Below, piece by piece: positions 1-6,183 of a DNA stretch of 11,553 nucleotides. Source of the stretch: Prevotellaceae bacterium (GTDB lineage Bacteria > Bacteroidota > Bacteroidia > Bacteroidales > UBA932). Where the stretch lies: contig JAIRXY010000252.1 of the NCBI GenBank assembly GCA_031268055.1, positions 1 through 11,553 of the forward strand. The letters are read 5' to 3'. A program made the position numbers and the translations under genes. The notes below the pieces were generated by a model, which saw nothing but the letters and a program-made list of their open reading frames with translations, searched no databases and had not been told where the DNA came from. How positions within the stretch are numbered: the first letter of the stretch is position 1; each line of letters begins with the position of its first letter.

Positions 1-175
1 TGTACCCTACGGAAAATCGGCGTATGAGATTATTTATGAGCACGCCAAGCCGCTGAATATTCCGCTTGCTTTTGGATTTCCTGCCGGACACCAATCCCCC
101 AACATGGCGCTAAGCTTAGGGCGCAAGGCGCTGCTGACGGTGGACAACGAGCACGCAGCGCTGCAATACTTGTAG
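1..175 (+). CDS. LD-carboxypeptidase (peptidase S66), C-terminal fragment
   Basis: The frame from position 2 is open to the TAG at 173-175 and gives 57 residues of a protein that begins before the window. The segment GFPAGHQSPNMALSLG followed by RKALLTVD matches the C-terminal end of S66 (LdcA/MccF) serine peptidases, where a P-x-GH motif carries the His of the Ser-Glu-His triad and is followed by a conserved L-x-x-G segment. Family members remove the terminal D-alanine from murein tetrapeptides during cell-wall recycling; some instead cleave microcin-like substrates. The fragment cannot tell these roles apart, and the catalytic Ser and Glu lie outside the window. The stop is about 80 bp before the GH3 start, with no clear terminator between them, so read-through is possible. 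Confidence 0.78.
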   Translation, partial: VPYGKSAYEIIYEHAKPLNIPLAFGFPAGHQSPNMALSLGRKALLTVDNEHAALQYL

Positions 176-255
176 CGGCAAGCGCCATCAAAAAAGACAG
201 AGTAAAACTAATTATTTCACATCATATTTATACACAACTACTTAAATTTATTTTG

Positions 256-2619
256 ATGAAATCATTTTATTTTCTTTCAATTTTTCTTCTGGCGGCGCTA
301 TCGGCGCTATCGCAACCCAAAAAGATTTACCAAAACGGCTGGATTGATTTTAATAAAAACGGCAAAAAGGATGTGTATGAGGACTCGAAAGCCTCCGTTG
401 ACGCTCGCATCGACGACCTCTTGCGCCAAATGACGATGGATGAAAAAACAGCTCAGATGGCTACGCTCTACGGCTCGGGGCGCGTCCTGAAGGATGCCCT
501 CCCCACGCCGGAGTGGAAAAACGAAATCTGGAAAGATGGTATAGGCAACATCGACGAAGAGCACAACGGTCTTGGCTCTTTCAAAAGCCAGTACGCATAT
601 CCGTTTTCAAAGCATGTGCAAGCTATCCAAACCATACAGCGGTGGTTTGTGGAGGAAACGCGGCTGGGTATTCCCGTTGACTTCACAAACGAAGGGATAA
701 GGGGATTAAACCACTATCAGGCTACCTTGTTTCCGGCGCAGAGCGGACAAGGCTCAACGTGGAACAAAGACCTGATAAGCCAAATCGCCAAAGTTACGGC
801 TACCGAGGCGCGGGCGCTCGGCTACACAAACATCTACTCTCCCATTCTGGACATTGCCCAAGACCCTCGCTGGGGCAGGGTAGTGGAGTGCTACGGCGAA
901 GACCCCTACCTTGTGGGGCAGCTGGGCAAACGAATGGTTGCCGGATTGCAGGAGCTCCGCGTGGTGTCTACTCCAAAGCACTTTGCCGTGTACAGCATTC
1001 CTGTGGGCGGACGCGACGGCGATACGCGCACCGATCCCCATGTAGCGCCCCGCGAGGTGAGGTCGCTCTTCCTCGAGCCGTTCCGCGTGGCGTTCGCCGA
1101 GGCGCATGCGCTGGGCGTAATGAGCTCCTACAACGACTACGATGGCGTTCCTGTCTCCGGAAGCTACCGCTTTCTCACCGAAATACTCCGTAACGAGTGG
1201 AACTTTAAAGGATATGTGGTCTCCGACAGCCACGCGGTGGAGTACCTCTCCGACAAGCACAAGGTGGCCAAAGATGCAGTGGAGGCTGCCGCCCAAGCGG
1301 TAAATGCAGGCCTGAACATCCGGACAAACTTTACGCCACCGTCGGACTTCATCCTTGCCCTCAGAGAAGCCGTGCAGCTGGGAAAAGTTTCGGAGGAAAC
1401 TGTTGATTCCCGCGTGCGAGACATCCTGTACGTGAAGTTTTGGCTGGGATTGTTCGACAACCCTTACGTTGGCAACGAAAAAGAGGTGGAGAAGATTGTT
1501 GCCTGCCCCGAGCACAAAAAAGTTGCGCTGGAGGCTGCGCGCCAATCCGTCGTGCTGCTGAAGAACGACAGCGCCATGCTTCCCCTGAGCAAAAACCTCA
1601 AGAGAATAGCGGTGATAGGCCCAAATGCCGATGAGTACAAAGACTTTGTTTGCCGCTACGGACCTGCCAATCCGAAGATAGTAACCGTAAAGGAGGGGCT
1701 GCAAGCTTTGCTGCCCAACGCCCAAATTGTGTACGCAAAAGGTTGCGACATTGTAGACAAACGTTTCCCCGAAAGCGAAATTATTCCCGAGCCCCTAACC
1801 CCCGAAGAGCAGCAGATGATAAGCGAAGCTGTGAAAGCGGCGCAGGCAGCGGAGGTAGCCATAGTAGTACTTGGCGGCTCCGAGAGGACGGTGCGCGAAT
1901 CGTTTTCGCGAACAAACCTCGACTTGGCCGGCCGTCAGCAGGCCTTGTTGCAGGCCGTTTACAGCACGGGAACGCCCGTAGCGCTGGTGTTGATAGATGG
2001 CCGCGCTGTTTCCATCAACTGGGCAGATAAGTATATTCGGGGTATCGTTCAGGCGTCGTTCCCCGGCGAGTTTACGGGGACTGCCATTGCCGAGGTACTC
2101 TTTGGCGACTACAACCCCGGCGGAAAGCTGGCGGTTACCTATCCCAAAACGGTAGGGCAAATTCCCTTCGCATTTCCGTTCAAGCCCGGCTCCGATTCCA
2201 AAGGCGAGGTGCGGGTTTGGGGGGCGCTGTACCCATTTGGATATGGGCTTAGCTACACCACTTTTGCCTACTCCAATTTGAGCATTACTCCCTCTCGAAT
2301 CGGCATGTTGTCTACGGCTGAGGTATCGTTCACGCTTACCAACACCGGTCAGCTTGCCGGTGATGAAGTAGTGCAGCTCTACCTCAACGACGAGGTGAGC
2401 AGCGTTACCACCTACACGCAAGTTCTTCGCGGTTTTGAGCGCGTGCATCTGAAGCCGGGCGAAACAAAAGAGCTGCGGTTTACGCTCACGCCTCAAGATT
2501 TAGGTCTTTGGAACAGGCACAACGAATTTGTAGTTGAGCCGGGGTTTTTTACAATCAACATCGGCGAGTCGTCAAAAGACATACGGTTAACAGGGCGGCT
2601 GGAGGTGTCTGAATTGTAA
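256..2619 (+). CDS. Secreted glycoside hydrolase family 3 beta-glycosidase (probable beta-glucosidase)
   Basis: A 787-residue three-domain GH3 enzyme that should release terminal beta-linked glucose (or xylose) from oligosaccharides in the periplasm. Residues 1-19 form a signal peptide with likely cleavage at ALS|QP. Residues 31-42 (DFNKNGKKDVYE) fit a 12-residue EF-hand-type calcium loop. The TIM-barrel domain spans roughly 55-400, with DPRWGR, the K241-H242 pair and the nucleophile D324 in VVSDSHAVEYL. The alpha/beta sandwich domain (about 430-655) carries the acid/base candidate E548 in ESFSRTNLDLAGRQQ; E543 is a nearby alternative. A fibronectin III-like domain follows (about 690-765). 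The ATG at 256 is preferred over the adjoining upstream TTG at 253. There is no Shine-Dalgarno sequence, only AT-rich DNA upstream. No SusC/SusD gene is nearby, so substrate cannot be read from context; glucosidase versus xylosidase is inference. Confidence 0.93.
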   Translation: MKSFYFLSIFLLAALSALSQPKKIYQNGWIDFNKNGKKDVYEDSKASVDARIDDLLRQMTMDEKTAQMATLYGSGRVLKDALPTPEWKNEIWKDGIGNIDEEHNGLGSFKSQYAYPFSKHVQAIQTIQRWFVEETRLGIPVDFTNEGIRGLNHYQATLFPAQSGQGSTWNKDLISQIAKVTATEARALGYTNIYSPILDIAQDPRWGRVVECYGEDPYLVGQLGKRMVAGLQELRVVSTPKHFAVYSIPVGGRDGDTRTDPHVAPREVRSLFLEPFRVAFAEAHALGVMSSYNDYDGVPVSGSYRFLTEILRNEWNFKGYVVSDSHAVEYLSDKHKVAKDAVEAAAQAVNAGLNIRTNFTPPSDFILALREAVQLGKVSEETVDSRVRDILYVKFWLGLFDNPYVGNEKEVEKIVACPEHKKVALEAARQSVVLLKNDSAMLPLSKNLKRIAVIGPNADEYKDFVCRYGPANPKIVTVKEGLQALLPNAQIVYAKGCDIVDKRFPESEIIPEPLTPEEQQMISEAVKAAQAAEVAIVVLGGSERTVRESFSRTNLDLAGRQQALLQAVYSTGTPVALVLIDGRAVSINWADKYIRGIVQASFPGEFTGTAIAEVLFGDYNPGGKLAVTYPKTVGQIPFAFPFKPGSDSKGEVRVWGALYPFGYGLSYTTFAYSNLSITPSRIGMLSTAEVSFTLTNTGQLAGDEVVQLYLNDEVSSVTTYTQVLRGFERVHLKPGETKELRFTLTPQDLGLWNRHNEFVVEPGFFTINIGESSKDIRLTGRLEVSEL

Positions 2620-2725
2620 TTTTGGGTGTGATTAAAAAGCGTGATAGCGTAATAATTTAATAGCAACGTACATTAATGTAAAAAAACATCATCAAAGCGA
2701 TTAAGTATTAGGAATTTATAAAATA

Positions 2726-2766
2726 TAGGCCGAAAACGCTATGCACTTTTCGGTCTACATTTTTTT
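2726..2766 (+). terminator. Probable intrinsic terminator after the GH3 gene
   Basis: TAGGCCGAAAA (2726-2736) pairs with TTTTCGGTCTA (2747-2757) in an 11-bp stem with one G-U pair and a 10-nt loop, followed by CA and a run of seven T (2760-2766). This is the standard rho-independent layout. It sits about 105 bases after the GH3 stop, so the transcript would have a moderately long 3' tail. It is the only good terminator I see between the GH3 gene and the arginine cluster. Confidence 0.6.
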
Positions 2767-2824
2767 ATCAACCACTTGACGCTTAACACTTGAAACTTTA
2801 CTAATGTGAAATAAACCCAAATCC

Positions 2825-2882
2825 ATACGCTGCATTAATTCGTAAAAAATCAACCGATTTTTTACGAATTAATGCAGCGTAT
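2825..2882. repeat. Perfect 27-bp inverted repeat with a 4-nt loop
   Basis: The left arm at 2825-2851 begins ATACGCTGCATT and ends AAAAAATC. The right arm at 2856-2882 is its exact reverse complement. The loop is AACC (2852-2855). Pairing stops abruptly at both ends (C against A outside the stem). No T-run follows on either strand and the stem is AT-rich apart from its base, so it is not a standard terminator. Alternatives are a cruciform or RNA hairpin, a site for a dimeric DNA-binding protein or recombinase, or a short palindromic repeat of the intergenic kind. It encodes no protein. Confidence 0.85.
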
Positions 2883-2971
2883 ACTATTTATAATCAAATT
2901 GTTATACCCGAAATTTTCTGACAACATTCATTAGAAATACACATTGGTTATCAGATAATTATATTTCAATG

Positions 2972-2994
2972 GGTAATTGAGGATAAAAATTACC
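2972..2994. promoter_or_regulatory. Dyad GGTAATT-N9-AATTACC
   Basis: Two perfect 7-base arms (2972-2978 and 2988-2994) are separated by nine bases, upstream of the arginine cluster promoter. It could be an operator half-site pair or an RNA hairpin stem. The sequence is AT-rich, so chance is a real alternative. Confidence 0.25.
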
Positions 2995-3046
2995 AAGCGA
3001 GACCGTAACGACAATGCTGTATGAACTTACCATGCTCAAAACAATT

Positions 3047-3060
3047 TGTAAATAATTACA
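3047..3060. promoter_or_regulatory. Dyad TGTAA-N4-TTACA upstream of the arginine promoter
   Basis: A 5-4-5 palindrome about 70-80 bases upstream of the predicted -7 box. Its geometry is like the ArgR box of enterobacteria (TGAAT-N4-ATTCA), but the bases differ, so assignment to ArgR is inference from position and shape only. Confidence 0.25.
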
Positions 3061-3086
3061 TATAAATAAATTAGAAAATGAGTTGT

Positions 3087-3106
3087 GACAAATTTTATAT
3101 TTTGTC
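3087..3106. promoter_or_regulatory. Dyad GACAAA-N8-TTTGTC overlapping the -33 element
   Basis: Perfect 6-base arms (3087-3092, 3101-3106) surround ttttatat. The right arm contains the TTTG that would serve as the -33 element of the promoter below, so a protein bound here would be placed to repress. The regulator is unknown. Confidence 0.35.
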
Positions 3107-3136
3107 GGCTGATAGTATTTTTTTTGTGTACTTTTG
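3101..3136 (+). promoter_or_regulatory. Predicted Bacteroidota-type promoter of the arginine cluster
   Basis: TACTTTTG at 3129-3136 is an exact match to the TAnnTTTG -7 element. TTTG at 3101-3104 is a possible -33 element, although the 24-base spacer is longer than the usual 19-21. Transcription would start near 3143, about 35 bases before the preferred TTG start at 3179. If this promoter is real, the in-frame TTG codons at 3134 and 3137 lie upstream of the transcript and cannot be used. Confidence 0.5.
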
Positions 3137-3178
3137 TTGTTCAATTTGGATTATTTACAAAATAGAAAAATTACAGCA

Positions 3179-3835
3179 TTGAACGTAAGAATTAGTATCG
3201 CCAGCGCGCCGCACGCCGTATACGCTGCGCGCATTTGCGAGCTTATCAACGAGTCGGCAAAGCAGCGCGGAACGGGAATCGCCTCACGCACGCCGGAGTA
3301 CATTGCGCAAAAAATTCGCGATGGAAAAGCGGTCATTGCTATTGACGTTGGGGTCAACGAGGTTGTTGGGTTCAGCTATATAGAGACGTGGGGGCACGGC
3401 AAGTTTGTTGCCAACTCTGGGCTTATCGTCAGCCCCGACTACCGCCATATAGGGTTGGCGTACAAAATCAAGAAAAAAATATTCAACCTTAGCCGCCAAA
3501 AATTTCCGCAAGCCCGCATTTTTGGGATAACCACCGGTTTGGCGGTGATGAAGATGAACTCGTCGCTGGGGTACGTTCCGGTGACCTTCTCGGAGCTTAC
3601 CGCCGACGAGGAGTTTTGGAATGGCTGCAAGGGCTGCCGCAACTACGACATTTTGCAGCGCAACAGCTACCGCATGTGCCTCTGCATAGGAATGCTGTAC
3701 GACCCCAAAAAACATCAAAGCTTCTACCAGCGCCTCATTGACCTTGTTCGCCGCCACAACCTCCGCGCGCAAAGGCTACGCTTCCGCTGGTGGATGCGCA
3801 ACAGAAGGAGGAAAGGGAGAGTTGAAAATTATTAA
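3179..3835 (+). CDS. GNAT-family acyltransferase linked to arginine synthesis (candidate N-acylglutamate synthase)
   Basis: A GNAT protein of 218 residues when read from the TTG at 3179. The frame opens further upstream (TTG at 3134), but that codon overlaps the predicted -7 box, and family members as I recall them begin close to the VRISIASA stretch. The acyl-CoA loop is LIVSPDYRHIGLAYKIKK, with R89, G92 and A94 in the R-x-x-G-x-A motif. KMNSSLGYVPVTFSELT follows. A cysteine cluster, C150-x2-C153-x13-C167-x-C169, may bind a metal. The last 30 or so residues are very rich in arginine (WWMRNRRRKGRV) and look like an extension beyond the usual end near MLYDPKK. It lies 40 bp before argG. In Bacteroidales, GNAT genes of this type sit beside argG/argC and are the likely source of N-acetyl- or N-succinylglutamate; the acyl donor is not readable here. 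Confidence 0.85.
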   Translation: MNVRISIASAPHAVYAARICELINESAKQRGTGIASRTPEYIAQKIRDGKAVIAIDVGVNEVVGFSYIETWGHGKFVANSGLIVSPDYRHIGLAYKIKKKIFNLSRQKFPQARIFGITTGLAVMKMNSSLGYVPVTFSELTADEEFWNGCKGCRNYDILQRNSYRMCLCIGMLYDPKKHQSFYQRLIDLVRRHNLRAQRLRFRWWMRNRRRKGRVENY

Positions 3836-3836
3836 G

Positions 3837-3864
3837 TTTGAAATCTGAAATCTGAAATTTGAGA
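3837..3864. repeat. Four tandem heptamers of TYTGARA before argG
   Basis: TTTGAAA, TCTGAAA, TCTGAAA and TTTGAGA follow each other without gaps between the GNAT stop and the argG start, ending 11 bases before the ATG. The TCTGAAA unit reappears twice (9105-9119) just before the adaptor gene. This may be part of the translation-initiation region or a simple-sequence expansion. Confidence 0.7.
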
Positions 3865-3875
3865 ATTATTTAAGC

Positions 3876-5069
3876 ATGGAAAAAGTTTTGGTTGCCTTTA
3901 GCGGAGGGCTGGACACCTCGTTTTGCGTTAAATACCTAAAGGAAGAAAAAAAGATGGAGGTGCACACAGCCCTCGTCAACACGGGCGGCTTTAGCGAAAG
4001 CGAGCTCAGCGCTATCACCCGCAAGGCTGCCGAGCTGGGCAGCGCAAGCCACGTAAACATTGATGTTACGCAGGAGTATTTCGATAAGTGTATTCGCTAC
4101 ATGATTTACGGAAATATTCTCAAAAACGGCACCTACCCGCTCTCGGTAAGCTCCGAGCGGGCGTTTCAGGCTATCGCCATTGTGGATTACGCCAAGAAAA
4201 TCGGGGCCAAGCACATTGCGCACGGCAGCACCGGCGCAGGCAACGACCAAGTGCGCTTTGACCTCATTTTTCAGGTTGTTGCGCCTGAAATAGGTGTTAT
4301 TACTCCCATTCGCGACCTCGCCATTTCGCGGCAGGAGGAGATTGAGCTGCTGAAAAAGTATGGCTACGATTTCCCTTGGACAAAGGCAAAATACTCCATC
4401 AACCAAGGGCTGTGGGGCACGAGCGTAGGCGGCGTAGAAACGCTCAAGTCGGACGGCGAGCTGCCCGAAGAGGCTTACCCAACGCAGGTAAGCAAGAGCG
4501 GCTGCGAAAAGGTGCACGTTGAGTTTGAAAAAGGGCAGCCTGTGGCGCTCAACGGTAAAAAAATGTCCCCCGTGGCGCTCATCCGCGAGCTGAAAAGCAT
4601 TGCAGCCCCCTACGGCGTTGGGCGCGATACGCACGTGGGCGATACCATTATTGGCATCAAAGGGCGCGTGGGGTTTGAGGCCGCTGCGCCGCTCATCCTC
4701 ATCAAAGCGCACCACCTCCTCGAAAAGCACGTGCTCACCAAGTGGCAGCAGTACTGGAAAGAGCAGCTGGCAGGCTGGTACGGCATGCTGCTGCACGAAG
4801 CGCAGTACCTTGAGCCGGTAATGCGAGACATCGAAAAATTCCTTGAATCGACGCAGCAAAACGTGAGCGGCAGCGTTGAGGTAAAGCTGCAACCATACCA
4901 CTTTGCCGTTGTTGGGTGCAAGAGCGCCCACGACCTGATGAGCAGCAAGTACGGCGAGTACGGCGAAATCAACAAGGCGTTTACCGGTAGCGATGTGAAA
5001 GGATTTACAAACATTCTGAGTATGCAAATGAAGATATACGGCGGAGTAAACGGGGAAATTGGGAGTTGA
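3876..5069 (+). CDS. argG: Argininosuccinate synthase
   Basis: A 397-residue cytoplasmic enzyme that joins citrulline and aspartate using ATP to give argininosuccinate, the next-to-last step of arginine synthesis. The ATP-binding PP-loop is at residues 7-15 (AFSGGLDTS). The substrate-binding motif HGSTGAGNDQVRFD is at 116-129; many proteins have Lys where this one has A121, a variant I believe is normal in Bacteroidota. Further family segments are TPIRDLAISRQEE, the NQGLWGTSVGGVE stretch and KGRVGFEAAAPLILIKAHHLLE. Length matches the family. The ATG at 3876 directly precedes the conserved N-terminus. argC starts 23 bp after the stop, and the two are surely cotranscribed with the GNAT gene. 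No Shine-Dalgarno sequence is visible; heptamer repeats occupy the upstream gap. Confidence 0.97.
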   Translation: MEKVLVAFSGGLDTSFCVKYLKEEKKMEVHTALVNTGGFSESELSAITRKAAELGSASHVNIDVTQEYFDKCIRYMIYGNILKNGTYPLSVSSERAFQAIAIVDYAKKIGAKHIAHGSTGAGNDQVRFDLIFQVVAPEIGVITPIRDLAISRQEEIELLKKYGYDFPWTKAKYSINQGLWGTSVGGVETLKSDGELPEEAYPTQVSKSGCEKVHVEFEKGQPVALNGKKMSPVALIRELKSIAAPYGVGRDTHVGDTIIGIKGRVGFEAAAPLILIKAHHLLEKHVLTKWQQYWKEQLAGWYGMLLHEAQYLEPVMRDIEKFLESTQQNVSGSVEVKLQPYHFAVVGCKSAHDLMSSKYGEYGEINKAFTGSDVKGFTNILSMQMKIYGGVNGEIGS

Positions 5070-5092
5070 AAAATCTTGAAGCAGAAATACAA

Positions 5093-6070
5093 ATGTCAAA
5101 AATCTCCATTGGTATTGTTGGCGGAGCGGGATACACCGCCGGAGAGTTGCTCCGTATTCTCATCGGACACCCGCAGGCAGAGGTAACGTTTGTGCATAGC
5201 GCCTCTAACGCAGGCAACAAGGTGAGCGCGGTGCACGGCGATTTGGCGGGCGAAACCGAGCTGTACTTCACCGGCGCGCTTGCCGACGTTGACGTGCTCT
5301 TTTTGTGCCTTGGGCATGGCCTGTCTGCCGATTTTTTGCAGAAAAATGTCATCGCAAGCCACACCAAGGTTGTTGACCTTGGCAACGATTTTAGGGTGAA
5401 TTCAACGGCATGTGGCGAACGAAGCTTTGTGTACGGGCTACCGGAAATTTTTCGTGAGCAGATTCGCACCGCCGACAGCATTGCTAACCCCGGCTGCTTT
5501 GCCACCGCTATACAGCTGGCTTTGCTGCCGCTTACGCAAAGTAAGCTGCTGCAAAGCGAAGTGCACGTAAACGCCATTACCGGAAGCACCGGCGCAGGCC
5601 GTTCGCTGAGCGAAACAGGGCACTTCAGCTACCGAAGCGGCAACCTTTCCATTTACAAGCCGTTTGCGCACCAGCACTTGGGCGAAATTGAAAAAACGCT
5701 GAGGACGGTACAGGGCGATAGCATCCCCCCCATCAGCTTTATCCCCGTGCGCGGCAGCTTTACGCGCGGCATTTTTGCTACGCTCTACACCGAGTGCGAC
5801 CTCTCCGGCGAGGAGGCCAACAGCTTGTACGAAAAATTTTACGAGCATCACCCATTTACCTTTGTGCTGAGCCGGGAGGTGTCGCTAAAAGAGGTGATTA
5901 ACACCAATAAATGCTTTCTGCGCGTACAAAAAATCGGCAGGAAGCTGCTCGTCACCTCTGCTATTGACAACTTGGTGAAAGGAGCGTCGGGGCAAGCGGT
6001 GCAGAACATGAATCTCATGTTTGGGCTTGACGAGGCAGCAGGGCTAAAGTTAAAGCCGATTGGGTTTTAG
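5093..6070 (+). CDS. argC: N-acetyl-gamma-glutamyl-phosphate reductase
   Basis: A 325-residue NADPH-dependent reductase that converts N-acylglutamyl phosphate to the semialdehyde, the third step of arginine synthesis. The nucleotide-binding motif GIVGGAGYTAGELLRIL lies at residues 7-23. The active-site cysteine is C135 in NPGCFATAIQLALLPL. GSTGAGRSLSETGHFSYR and FIPVRGSFTRGIFATLY are further family signatures, and the protein ends with the expected NLVKGASGQAVQNMNLMFGL. The ATG at 5093 is chosen because it immediately precedes the nucleotide-binding fold; an in-frame TTG at 5066 overlaps the argG stop but adds only nine non-conserved residues. In Bacteroides the pathway can run on succinylated intermediates, so the substrate may be the N-succinyl form. 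argD, argB and the transcarbamylase gene are not downstream. Confidence 0.97.
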   Translation: MSKISIGIVGGAGYTAGELLRILIGHPQAEVTFVHSASNAGNKVSAVHGDLAGETELYFTGALADVDVLFLCLGHGLSADFLQKNVIASHTKVVDLGNDFRVNSTACGERSFVYGLPEIFREQIRTADSIANPGCFATAIQLALLPLTQSKLLQSEVHVNAITGSTGAGRSLSETGHFSYRSGNLSIYKPFAHQHLGEIEKTLRTVQGDSIPPISFIPVRGSFTRGIFATLYTECDLSGEEANSLYEKFYEHHPFTFVLSREVSLKEVINTNKCFLRVQKIGRKLLVTSAIDNLVKGASGQAVQNMNLMFGLDEAAGLKLKPIGF

Positions 6071-6158
6071 CCTTAGCGCAAGCAAATAATAATTATACTA
6101 TTAACTTTTTATAATAAAATTTCTCATTCGATAAGATTCTGTCGGATAAGAAAAGAAA

Positions 6159-6166
6159 TACATTTG
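6159..6166 (+). promoter_or_regulatory. Predicted -7 element of the WecA-like gene
   Basis: TACATTTG matches TAnnTTTG exactly and lies 17 bases before the ATG at 6184, in the 113-bp gap after argC. A start of transcription about seven bases later would leave a leader of only about ten bases. The -33 element is poor (TTCTG near 6137-6141). It suggests the gene can be transcribed separately from the arginine cluster. Confidence 0.45.
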
Positions 6167-6183
6167 TGCATTAACTTGAACTT

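Larger units (their letters stand above)
2620..3178. other. Long AT-rich noncoding region between the GH3 gene and the arginine cluster
   Basis: I find no convincing gene in these roughly 560 bases; the one reverse-strand ORF here (2959-3144) is short, AT-rich and resembles nothing I know. The stretch holds, in order: a 12-bp palindrome TACATTAATGTA (2669-2680), a likely terminator (2726-2766), a perfect 27-bp inverted repeat (2825-2882), three short dyads (2972-2994, 3047-3060, 3087-3106) and a predicted promoter (-7 box 3129-3136). The size and amount of structure suggest a control region for the arginine genes downstream, though AT-rich DNA produces short dyads by chance. Confidence 0.6.

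Noticed and set aside
754..1725. 323-codon reverse-strand frame inside the GH3 gene
   Set aside because: An antisense shadow of a GC-rich gene with no recognisable domain, start context or neighbour.
1795..2496. 233-codon reverse-strand frame in the 3' part of the GH3 gene
   Set aside because: Same explanation: antisense to a confirmed coding region and without motifs.
2669..2680. Palindrome TACATTAATGTA as an operator
   Set aside because: It is short, made almost wholly of A and T, and is about 500 bases from the next gene; chance is the simplest explanation.
2825..2882. The long inverted repeat as an insertion-sequence end or CRISPR repeat
   Set aside because: No transposase gene, target duplication or repeated spacer structure accompanies it.
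2959..3144. 61-codon reverse-strand ORF in the intergenic region
   Set aside because: Composition is that of AT-rich noncoding DNA, it overlaps the predicted arginine promoter, and no domain is visible.
4221..4262. Ala instead of Lys in the ArgG motif STGAGNDQ as a damaged active site
   Set aside because: I recall the same variant in Bacteroidota ArgG proteins, and all other key motifs are intact.
3936..5099. 387-codon open frame on the reverse strand, opposite argG
   Set aside because: It is the mirror of argG's codon pattern. The translation has no family signature, and argG itself is certain.
6092..6115. ATTATA...TATAAT dyad after argC as a terminator
   Set aside because: A six-base stem made only of A-T pairs is too weak, and no T-run follows.
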